From: Pedobacter sp. ok626 | GTDB taxonomy: Bacteria > Bacteroidota > Bacteroidia > Sphingobacteriales > Sphingobacteriaceae | Length of the DNA: 64,000 nt | Assembly (NCBI RefSeq): GCF_900100435.1 | Contig: NZ_FNEX01000011.1 | Span: forward strand, 1-64,000 | Direction: 5' to 3' | In this document: one piece after another, positions 1 to 7,454 of the stretch | How the letters are laid out: the number at the start of each line of letters is the position of its first letter | Numbering within the stretch: position 1 is the first letter of the stretch | Position numbers and translations under genes: made by a program | The notes under the pieces: model-generated | What the model saw: only the letters and a program-made list of their open reading frames with translations | Told to the model about the DNA's origin: nothing | Database searches by the model: none

Positions 1-2
1 AG

Positions 3-170
3 CAGGGCATTAAATATCGTAAACAACGCCCCGTCGATGTAGAACCCGTATTTGCACATATCAAAGCTAATCGTGGCTTCAAACGGTTTTTATTGAAAGG
101 GATAAGCAAGGCTGAAGTAGAAGTCGGGTTGCTTTCCATCGCTCACAACTTAAAAAAATGGAAAGCGTAA
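3..170 (+). CDS. IS1182-like transposase, C-terminal fragment (cut by window edge)
   Basis: The frame is open from the left edge and ends at a TAA at 168-170, giving the last 55 residues of a protein. The pattern VEPVFAHIK, then GFKRFLLKG, then AEVEVGLLSIAHNLKKW is what I know from the C-terminal end of DDE transposases of the IS1182/IS5-like group, where the Glu of the E-x-x-F motif closes the catalytic triad. The rest of the gene lies outside the window, so whether it is intact cannot be judged. Family assignment is by recognition of the motif only. Confidence 0.8.
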   Translation, partial: QGIKYRKQRPVDVEPVFAHIKANRGFKRFLLKGISKAEVEVGLLSIAHNLKKWKA

Positions 171-306
171 AGCTTTTTGTATCGTTGTTTAATGCTAAAG
201 TACACCGGGGAACATAGATGCATACACAAATCAACGTTCAACCAAAACTTGTAGCTTTGATCTGAAAAAAGTAGCTAATAACTCAAAAAATAACACAATA
301 AAAAAA

Positions 307-347
307 CCGTCTCATAATTGACTTATGAGACGGCTACTTTTTATTTT
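307..347 (+). terminator. Rho-independent terminator-like hairpin, possibly tied to the IS end
   Basis: A perfect 11-bp stem (CCGTCTCATAA at 307-317 and TTATGAGACGG at 323-333) has a 5-base loop. It is preceded by six A and followed by a T-rich stretch up to about 347. It can end transcription of the transposase. The sequence resembles hairpins often found near the 3' end of Bacteroidota IS1182-type elements, which is an inference from memory. Confidence 0.65.
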
Positions 348-367
348 GTTTCGTAAAAATGGCAGAC

Positions 368-410
368 TTGACTCCAAGTCAATAACACATGTAAATTGAC
401 TTGAAGTCAA
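368..410. repeat. Two copies of a TTGACT-N3-AGTCAA palindrome
   Basis: TTGACTCCAAGTCAA (368-382) and TTGACTTGAAGTCAA (396-410) are palindromes with 6-7-bp arms, 28 bases apart start to start. The second is followed by another GTCAA. The loop of the upstream hairpin also contains TTGACTTA. They could be operator sites or a palindromic IS target; nothing in the sequence decides between these. Confidence 0.5.
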
Positions 411-521
411 GTCAATTTGGAAACGAGCTAAATAAATCCCTTTTGTCTAAAACAATATGCCTGTTTTTTTTATTTAACCTTAAACCAACAAATTAATTAT
501 TCATCTTTATTTAATGTTATT

Positions 522-1007
522 ATGAAAAACTCGGCCCTTTATTTGTCACTTTTAGCTTTGCCATTATTGTTTAGCTGTAATCAAGATGCTCAGAGAAATA
601 AGGAATTGAAGGATAGTTTAGCTGCTGTAGCAAAAGGTTTGGCTCCTAAGGAATGTTATATAGCCGTTGATGCAACGGATACTGCAAGAATGACAATTAG
701 ACCCGGACTGAATGATAAGGTAACAGGAGATCTTGTGATCAGTTATAAGGAAAAAGGGAAGAATGATGGCGCGTTTGTAGGTGCATATAAGGGTGATACC
801 TTGTTTGTGGATTATACTTTCAAGATTGGTACGACAAATACAACAGTTTATAAAAATCCATTGGCTTTTTTAAAGAAAGATGGCAAACTCATCTTAGGTG
901 TTGGCCAGATAGAAACAAGTGTAGGTAAGTCTTATTTTGTAAAAGGGAAACCTATTAGCTTTGATAAAGGTAGATTTACATTTGCTACTGTAGATTGCAA
1001 GGAATAA
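522..1007 (+). CDS. Putative lipoprotein, unknown function
   Basis: A 161-residue protein with a lipoprotein signal peptide: a short basic start, a hydrophobic core, then the lipobox LFSC with the acceptor Cys at residue 19. The mature part begins with a charged stretch rich in N, Q, K and D, then shows alternating polar and hydrophobic segments that suggest beta structure. A Cys near the C-terminus (VDCKE) is the only other Cys besides one around residue 45. I do not recognise a named family; small lipoproteins of this kind are common in Pedobacter and often unassigned. It is convergent with the MFS gene, 7 bases apart, with no terminator between. Export as a lipoprotein is well supported; function is unknown. 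Confidence 0.8.
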   Translation: MKNSALYLSLLALPLLFSCNQDAQRNKELKDSLAAVAKGLAPKECYIAVDATDTARMTIRPGLNDKVTGDLVISYKEKGKNDGAFVGAYKGDTLFVDYTFKIGTTNTTVYKNPLAFLKKDGKLILGVGQIETSVGKSYFVKGKPISFDKGRFTFATVDCKE

Positions 1008-1014
1008 AATTACC

Positions 1015-2241
1015 TTACGATCTGAACAGCAATCCTGTAATCGGTCTACCAGCACGTTTTGTTTGATACATAAAGAATAAGCCTGTCGCTAAAAGTCCGA
1101 TAAAGCCAGCGATACAAACAGCCAATCTAGGTCCAAACGCATGTGCTCCCCAGCCAATCAATAAGCTACCAATTGGAATCATTCCCTGATAAGCCATTAC
1201 ATAGTAGCTGATCGCCCTACCTCTCATTTCGGGGATCGCATGCGTCTGAATATAAGTATTGATCGCAGAGGTTTGGGCCATCATGCCTATTCCACTTAAA
1301 GCCATAAACAGCAATGCAATTGGTAACACGCTCGAGTAAGACATAAATACCAGGCTTAGGCCGAATATTGCACTCGCAATAATCGTTATTTTCATGAGCG
1401 GTTTGGCCGATTTCAAGTTGGCCAGATACATCGCTGAAACTACAGAGCCCAAACCGGCGGCACTTTCGAACCAGCTAAAAGTTCCGGCATTGCCATGAAA
1501 TAAGTCTTTCGCAAAAATGGGCATTAAGGTATTGAATGGGATCACAAATAAACTGCTAATTCCGATCATCACAATCATACTGCTCAAATCTTTATCACTG
1601 GATATATATTTAAAACCATCTTCAAGTTCTCTCCAGATGCTTTTTTGAGCATGTGGGATTACAGTAAGGTTCAGTTTCATCATCAATAAACAGATGAGGA
1701 CAGGAACATAACTTACAAAGTTGCCCACAAAACAAAAGTCTTCGCCAAAAGTACTCAGAATAACACCGGCGATTGCAGGCCCTACAATTCTCGCCAGATT
1801 TGCCATCGTAGAATTCAGCGCTATGGCGTTAGGTAAGTCGGCTTTGTCTTCCACCATTTCGACCATAAGCGATTGGCGACAAGTCACATCAAAAGCATTA
1901 ATGATCCCTTGAAGTAAACTTAGACCTATAATAATGGGGATGTTGTAAAACTTGAAATATATGATCGCAGCTAATGCACCGGCCTGCATCATAGAGATAA
2001 CTTGAGTAATCAGCAGGATTTTATATTTGTTGTTTCTATCAATTAAACTCCCGGCATAAGGAGAAAGAATCAAAGAGGGAATAAGACTAACAAAGGCAAC
2101 TAATCCCAGCAACATGGCCGAATCTGTTAATCTGTACACCAGCCAGCTTACCGCCGTCTTCTGCATCCAGGTTCCGATAAGGGAAATGGATTGTCCGTAA
2201 AAGAAGAGTTTGAAATTGCGGTACTTTAATGATCTGAACAT
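1015..2241 (-). CDS. MFS transporter, EntS/MFS_3-like exporter
   Basis: A 408-residue, very hydrophobic protein with about 12 predicted membrane segments. It begins MFRSLKYRNFKLFFYGQ and continues SLIGTWMQ, the typical opening of the MFS_3 (enterobactin exporter/transmembrane secretion effector) branch of the major facilitator superfamily. The loop between helices 2 and 3 carries a GSLIDRNNKYK motif, matching the MFS signature G-x-L-x-D-R. Members of this branch export small molecules such as siderophores or drugs by proton antiport; the substrate here is not visible. The gene is divergent from a LysR regulator with about 110 bases between start codons, a common layout for a regulated exporter. 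Length is normal and there is no sign of truncation. Confidence 0.88.
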   Translation of the reverse strand: MFRSLKYRNFKLFFYGQSISLIGTWMQKTAVSWLVYRLTDSAMLLGLVAFVSLIPSLILSPYAGSLIDRNNKYKILLITQVISMMQAGALAAIIYFKFYNIPIIIGLSLLQGIINAFDVTCRQSLMVEMVEDKADLPNAIALNSTMANLARIVGPAIAGVILSTFGEDFCFVGNFVSYVPVLICLLMMKLNLTVIPHAQKSIWRELEDGFKYISSDKDLSSMIVMIGISSLFVIPFNTLMPIFAKDLFHGNAGTFSWFESAAGLGSVVSAMYLANLKSAKPLMKITIIASAIFGLSLVFMSYSSVLPIALLFMALSGIGMMAQTSAINTYIQTHAIPEMRGRAISYYVMAYQGMIPIGSLLIGWGAHAFGPRLAVCIAGFIGLLATGLFFMYQTKRAGRPITGLLFRS

Positions 2242-2354
2242 GAGGTACTATATATAAGATTAATGTGCTACAAATTTCGGCATAAGATTTAAAGTGGTAA
2301 AATTGATTGTTTTAATGATATTGATTAGTTTTAACGATCGATTAATTGCAGGTA

Positions 2355-3248
2355 ATGGAAATTAGACAAATCAACTATTTTATTAAAGCGGCTGAAATGC
2401 TACATTTTACTGAAGCAGCTGCGGCATGTTTTGTGACACAGTCGACCCTTTCTCAGCAAATCAAACAATTGGAAGAGGAACTGGGGATGATGTTGTTTGA
2501 CCGGATAGGAAAGCATGTCCATTTGACTGAGGCTGGTGCTGTGTTTCTGAATCACGCCAGACAAATTGTGCTGGATGTAAAGAAATCTAAACAGGCCATC
2601 TTCGAGTTAAATAACCTGGTTATTGGTGAACTAAGAATAGGCGTTACTTCGGCATTTAGTTCTGTATTACTGCCGGCACTGGCGCCCTTTTCTGCTAAAT
2701 ATCCTGGGACTAAAATAATAGTAGAGTATGGTACTGCAGCAGAGTTGGAGTATAAATTGAAACAGGCCGAACTGGATGTACTTCTTGCTTTTCATGAGCA
2801 GACAGATAGCGATGATGTCAGTCTGGAAATGGAACATCTTTTTTCATCGAGGATTATGATGGTGGTGTCCAAACATCATCCGCTTGCCAGTCTTGATAAG
2901 ATTTCTTTAGCCAACCTTGCTAAGGTGGAGCTGATCTTGCCAAGTAAGGGCTTTAGCTCAAGGGATTTGTTAGACGAACTATTCCACAAAGCCCGTCTCT
3001 CACCACTGATAAAAATAGAGATGAATAATATCCATTCCTTGTTGTCATTGGTGGATGATGGTAGTTGGGCCACCATCCTTAATGAAAAAGCGCTTATTAC
3101 CTGGGAAAACCTGGTTGCCATTCCAATCTCAGGAAAGGAATATTACAAGCAAGCCTTTATTTTGTGGCAAAAAGGAGGGTACAGAAAGAAATCGGCAACC
3201 CTTTTTATTCATGAATTAATTGAGACACTACAACTTGGGAAAACCTGA
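2355..3248 (+). CDS. LysR-family transcriptional regulator
   Basis: A 297-residue regulator from an ATG at 2355; an in-frame TTG at 2346 is less likely because LysR proteins usually begin M-E-I-R-Q. Residues 1-60 form the winged helix-turn-helix (FTEAAAACFVTQSTLSQQIKQLE), followed by the linker helix. From about residue 90 comes the periplasmic-binding-like effector domain (LRIGVTSAFSSVLLP). It lies head to head with the MFS exporter at 2241, so control of that exporter together with autoregulation is the natural guess. Its last 21 bases overlap, tail to tail, the end of the GH28-like gene, so the two transcripts are partly antisense. Family assignment is firm; the ligand is unknown. Confidence 0.93.
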   Translation: MEIRQINYFIKAAEMLHFTEAAAACFVTQSTLSQQIKQLEEELGMMLFDRIGKHVHLTEAGAVFLNHARQIVLDVKKSKQAIFELNNLVIGELRIGVTSAFSSVLLPALAPFSAKYPGTKIIVEYGTAAELEYKLKQAELDVLLAFHEQTDSDDVSLEMEHLFSSRIMMVVSKHHPLASLDKISLANLAKVELILPSKGFSSRDLLDELFHKARLSPLIKIEMNNIHSLLSLVDDGSWATILNEKALITWENLVAIPISGKEYYKQAFILWQKGGYRKKSATLFIHELIETLQLGKT

Positions 3249-6221
3249 TGAACTCATTCCTGATTGCTTAAAGGATGGTAGTTTGGTCGATGATTTGTCC
3301 CATTGGTCCTTAAAGTAAACGATATTGCCAGCAATAACATCCGATGAGTTTTTAAGCTTAATGACAACAGGATTGTCATTGGCCTGAACCATTTTTAAAT
3401 CAGATAGTTTTGCTCCAATTACGTCATCCAGGAACATGGCGTACCTGCTGTCGCGCTTTTCATAATTGAATGAACTGTTTTTTACAGTAAACCCATTAAC
3501 ATGGCGCGCCCATATTCCATAAGAAGGTTGAACTTTTAGGTTTCCTACATTGTATTGGCCAACACCCAATTCTGGCGCCAGATTGGTCGTGTCCGAAGCA
3601 GGGTTTCCACCTTTTACCAATACATGCACATCATTAAATACGATGTTTTTGATATAGCCCGTATGCAGTCCGTTGGGTAACTTAAAATCAAGTCCGCCCA
3701 CAACCGTTTCTGTATCTGGTAATTTATAACCTGCAATGATTGGGGTAGCTTTATCCTGTGTGCCATCATAAGCCTTCCAGCGGCCATTTTTACCACCGTA
3801 TGAACTTCCACCATACACCTCAAAAATATCTATCCCATTAAGTATAATATTCTCCACCTTACCTATGCTCACATTCTTAACCAGCAATTCATCGTGTTTT
3901 ATTCCATTTTCCATAAAAGCATATCTACCTACAGTAGCACCTAAAATGCGAGCACGGTTAGATATGGAAATAAAGAAAGGAGCTCTGGTTCTATACATCT
4001 GAGAGCGGGAATGTAGTTTTCCTGTATGGCCACAATTTAAGTGAATGTCGCTGATATGCGCACCGTCATTGGTCGAAATAGAAAAACCCGCCTTGTTTGC
4101 GCCAAGTACATAGATGTTGTCCACACAAATGTCCTTAATGTCGTCTGCCGTTTCTGAACCGATTTGAAACAAGTTACAATTTGTATCACCGATAATGTTG
4201 CGCACTTTATAATTCCTTGCCGGACGAGTGAAGCCCAAAGAACAATCAGAGCCCGGTTTTATGAGGTCATCAGAACTTACCTTCGAGTAAATATTGGTCG
4301 CCGTAACATTGTTGCAACCCATAAAATCATAAATGTCGCGGGCATTCCCCTGGTTTGCTTTGCCAAAATAAGTATCGTGCACATTGATGTTGTCTGTGCC
4401 TGTAGCCAGCAAAGCAAAGTGGCCGGCGCGATCAATTCTTAACATGTTACTCACATCAACAATTTTTGAGTTGTCTTTAGCAATATAATAGGGTTCATCT
4501 TTTTTAGGATCATACCACAGGTCTTCGGGACGGTATATACCACCAATTTCCAGATTCGTACATAGTTTCAACGTAAACATTTTATCAGCGCGATTATCTG
4601 GCGCATTGTTCATTACTTTATCGCTATTCACCAGATTCCCGTTACCCGTAATCAAACCATTACCAATGATTTTTACATTGTCCAGCCGCTCCCCAAAAAA
4701 CATGGTGTTTCGAAAATAATGATGGCCAACATCCTGTTTTGTAAGGTAATTTTCTGGATCAGCATAGGGGCCAGCGTCAGTAGGCGAGAGTCCGGAACGA
4801 TATTTCTTATCACTAAACCAACTAGATTCAGGAGCATCGGCCCCTTTAATGGCACTAATGGTAGCTTCCTTATCCACAAACAAATAAACATTACTTTTTA
4901 AATGGACTGTTCGCACATGATAAACCCCAGTACTAAATAAAAGCGTACCACCACCCATTTTATTTAATGAATCAATTGCATCATTGATCCCTTGTGTATC
5001 ATCCGTACTGCCATCACCCTTTACCTCAAAATTTTTAACATCTACTTTCCCCGAATAGAATTTGAGCACATTAGATAAACCCTTATTTGGGCCATCCTTA
5101 ACATTAAGTTTAAAGGTATATAATTTTTTAGGTGATAAACCCGACACCATAGCCGTTCCTTTTTTAGCATCAATCACAGCCGAAGCTGCGGTCCAGCTTT
5201 TACCATTATCCACAGATTGCATAATCGCAACATTTTTGATGTCGGCATTGATACCCCATTTAAAACCAACAGTAGTATAGGTAGTTGGTGTTTCTTTATA
5301 CTGAAGATCCCTGTTTACAGCCCTTTCAAAGCTCGAAACCGGATTGGTTACTACTAATGTTGCACAAGCGGAGCCGGTAGCCGGACTGGTTAAAATCTCA
5401 GGCTTGGCTGTTGTATAGGACCCACTAAATGCATATTTTCCTGCTCTGTTTAATTTTACATTTTCAATCGTAAGCTTAAGATCTGGCCCATTCGATGGTC
5501 TCAAATCCAGGTTGCTAAAGGTAAGGATTGAACCTCCATCAGCGGATTTGCTAATGGTTGCAGTTCCAACTTTCGAGTAGGAATAAGCACCACCAACACG
5601 ACCAATAGACTGTGTTGCTAAATCTTTTAATTTGACTGTACCACGTCCAATTACATTAACGGTGGTATTGTTTAGTGTAACCTCAATGCCGGCAGGCAAA
5701 AAGAGCTGCACCGTAGCATTAGGCGTTCTTTGGCCTGCGCTAAAATAAAGTGTCAAGCCATTACTGGTATTTACAGTGGTCTGCTCACTCTGTAAGTAAA
5801 GCCGTCCAGCTACGGCCATTGGTTTTACTACAATTTGATAGGTTTTTGTCGCTTTTCCATCCTCAGCAGTTACCATAAGCAAATCACCATTTACCAACTC
5901 CCCATCTTCTTTTGTCCTTCCATCCTTATCCGTAATCCTATACTTCTGAGAAGATCCATCTTTCGATTTCAGCTGCAGCGGAAGCTGTTTCGCAGTAATT
6001 TTTGTAGAAACCAAACCTTTATCCTCTGGGGTATCTACCGTGAATAAATAAGTGCTCCCGGCAACAATAACCAATCGATCATTCGTTATTTCCGCAATAT
6101 GAGTAGACGATTTGCTCAGCTCTATTTCAGGATCAGATTTGTGTTTTTTGATTTTAATCGCCATAGAGGGTATAGCGAAACACATCAATAGAATCAGGGA
6201 TAACGATTTTAGTTTGTTCAT
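3228..6221 (-). CDS. Secreted GH28/pectate-lyase-3-like beta-helix protein with N-terminal Ig-like and Fn3 domains
   Basis: A 997-residue protein with a signal peptide (cleavage after SMA, about residue 21). Residues about 25-300 look like beta-rich Ig-type modules. About 305-392 resembles an Fn3 domain (TVGFKWGIN..VDNGKSWTAAS). From about 394 the sequence DVKNFEVKGDGSTDDTQGIN opens a right-handed beta-helix of the Pectate_lyase_3/GH28 class, with many short repeating N- and G-rich turns up to about 960. GH28 enzymes cleave galacturonans using Asp residues; here a clear SSDDLIKPGS occurs near residue 650, like the D-D motif. The usual G-H-G is not evident (NLFQIGSE stands nearby), so activity or substrate may differ. 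No SusC/SusD genes are adjacent and no T9SS tail is seen. It is divergent from the patatin gene and overlaps the LysR gene by 21 bases at its 3' end. Confidence 0.75.
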   Translation of the reverse strand: MNKLKSLSLILLMCFAIPSMAIKIKKHKSDPEIELSKSSTHIAEITNDRLVIVAGSTYLFTVDTPEDKGLVSTKITAKQLPLQLKSKDGSSQKYRITDKDGRTKEDGELVNGDLLMVTAEDGKATKTYQIVVKPMAVAGRLYLQSEQTTVNTSNGLTLYFSAGQRTPNATVQLFLPAGIEVTLNNTTVNVIGRGTVKLKDLATQSIGRVGGAYSYSKVGTATISKSADGGSILTFSNLDLRPSNGPDLKLTIENVKLNRAGKYAFSGSYTTAKPEILTSPATGSACATLVVTNPVSSFERAVNRDLQYKETPTTYTTVGFKWGINADIKNVAIMQSVDNGKSWTAASAVIDAKKGTAMVSGLSPKKLYTFKLNVKDGPNKGLSNVLKFYSGKVDVKNFEVKGDGSTDDTQGINDAIDSLNKMGGGTLLFSTGVYHVRTVHLKSNVYLFVDKEATISAIKGADAPESSWFSDKKYRSGLSPTDAGPYADPENYLTKQDVGHHYFRNTMFFGERLDNVKIIGNGLITGNGNLVNSDKVMNNAPDNRADKMFTLKLCTNLEIGGIYRPEDLWYDPKKDEPYYIAKDNSKIVDVSNMLRIDRAGHFALLATGTDNINVHDTYFGKANQGNARDIYDFMGCNNVTATNIYSKVSSDDLIKPGSDCSLGFTRPARNYKVRNIIGDTNCNLFQIGSETADDIKDICVDNIYVLGANKAGFSISTNDGAHISDIHLNCGHTGKLHSRSQMYRTRAPFFISISNRARILGATVGRYAFMENGIKHDELLVKNVSIGKVENIILNGIDIFEVYGGSSYGGKNGRWKAYDGTQDKATPIIAGYKLPDTETVVGGLDFKLPNGLHTGYIKNIVFNDVHVLVKGGNPASDTTNLAPELGVGQYNVGNLKVQPSYGIWARHVNGFTVKNSSFNYEKRDSRYAMFLDDVIGAKLSDLKMVQANDNPVVIKLKNSSDVIAGNIVYFKDQWDKSSTKLPSFKQSGMSSSGFPKL

Positions 6222-6332
6222 GATGAATTAAAATGGTTCTTAAAAATCGGTATTAAGTATTAAATATATATGACCAAGTATTCAACTATTCTGGCAGAAA
6301 ACCTATATTTACCTGCAAGGCTTAGTTGTATT

Positions 6333-7403
6333 ATGAAGAAAATCCTTTCTATTGATGGTGGGGGAATAAGAGGAATTATTCCGGGAATGGTATTAGTTGC
6401 GCTGGAAGAAAGGCTGAAACTGGAGAGTAAAAATCCAGATGCGGCTATCGTTGATTATTTCGATTTTTTTGCAGGCACCAGTACCGGAGGTATACTTACT
6501 TGCCTTTTGCTTTGTCCTGCGGAGGAAAATCCGACAAGACCACGTTTTTCGGCCAGAGCAGCACTAGACCTATACCTGGAGCATGGAAATGAAATCTTTA
6601 AAATGAGTTTCTTTAAACGTATCCGGGCAAAACTTGGGCTTGCTGGAGAACGGTACAATAGTATGGTTTTTGAAGGTGTACTAAAGAACTATTTTGGTGA
6701 GAAAAAACTTAGCCAGCTTATCAAACCCTGCATCATCAGTGCTTATAATATTGAACTGAGGAAAACCCATTTTTTCAGGCAGCAGAATGCAATTAAAAGG
6801 GGCAATATCCGTGATTTTTATTTAAGAGATGTTTGTCGTGCTACTTCAGCTGCACCTACCTATTTCAGCGTGGCAGAAATACACTCATTGGCCAATGTAC
6901 GTTATCCTCTACTTGATGGTGGGGTATTTGCTACAAACCCAGCTTTAAGTGGCTTAATCGACGTGACCAGGGCCTTTAACCAAACAAGGATTAACGATAT
7001 TTCACTAGTCTCACTAGGTACCGGTCGTTCAAGAAGGTCTTATGATTACGATCATTTTAAGAAAAGCAGCGCGATGGCTATTGTGCCTGCAATATTAGAC
7101 ATTATGATGAGTGGGGTTGCCGAAACCAGTGACTTCTTCCTGAAACAACTTTTCAATTCGATTGGGCATTCCGAAAACTACATTCGTATAGAACCCGATA
7201 GTTTGGAGAGCATTAAAGAGGGATTAGATGCCGCAAGTCCTGCAAATCTTGAAAGGTTAATTGCATTGGGCGACAGGACGGTTAGTGAAAATGAAGCGCG
7301 GATCACTCAGATCGCAAAGATGCTGATTGCGGAAGCAAAGGAGTCTGTAAATAAAAAGCCATGGGACTTTTTAAAGGCTGTAAGATCGCTTGGCTCTATG
7401 TAA
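6333..7403 (+). CDS. Patatin-like phospholipase
   Basis: From the ATG at 6333 the product is 356 residues. An in-frame upstream ATG at 6270 would add 21 residues of no recognisable use, and a weak TAnnTTT-like box (6304-6311) lies between the two, so I favour 6333. The patatin signature is complete: the oxyanion loop DGGGIRG at residues 8-14, the nucleophile elbow GTSTG with Ser50, and the D-G-G motif with Asp195 closing the Ser-Asp dyad. Such proteins hydrolyse acyl chains from phospholipids or neutral lipids. There is no signal peptide, so it is probably cytoplasmic or membrane-peripheral. Some bacterial patatins are CBASS defence effectors, but no cyclase, Cap or ubiquitin-like partner lies nearby. 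The kinase gene starts 51 bases downstream; co-transcription is possible. Confidence 0.9.
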   Translation: MKKILSIDGGGIRGIIPGMVLVALEERLKLESKNPDAAIVDYFDFFAGTSTGGILTCLLLCPAEENPTRPRFSARAALDLYLEHGNEIFKMSFFKRIRAKLGLAGERYNSMVFEGVLKNYFGEKKLSQLIKPCIISAYNIELRKTHFFRQQNAIKRGNIRDFYLRDVCRATSAAPTYFSVAEIHSLANVRYPLLDGGVFATNPALSGLIDVTRAFNQTRINDISLVSLGTGRSRRSYDYDHFKKSSAMAIVPAILDIMMSGVAETSDFFLKQLFNSIGHSENYIRIEPDSLESIKEGLDAASPANLERLIALGDRTVSENEARITQIAKMLIAEAKESVNKKPWDFLKAVRSLGSM

Positions 7404-7454
7404 GCACGTAATTGTAGCATACTTTTTGTTCTTACTTTTTCGTTAACAACAAGG

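Larger units (their letters stand above)
171..521. other. Intergenic gap downstream of transposase
   Basis: This gap of about 350 bases has no convincing gene. It holds a strong hairpin (307-333) and two short palindromes (368-382 and 396-410), listed separately. The right end of the insertion sequence should lie somewhere here, but without the left end I cannot match terminal repeats. I see no clear TAnnTTTG promoter box ahead of the lipoprotein gene at 522. Confidence 0.5.

Noticed and set aside
3228..6221. Polysaccharide utilisation locus
   Set aside because: No SusC/SusD pair or second carbohydrate enzyme lies near the GH28-like gene.
6333..7403. CBASS defence operon based on the patatin
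   Set aside because: No CD-NTase, Cap2/Cap3 or other defence gene is adjacent on either side; a patatin alone is not enough.
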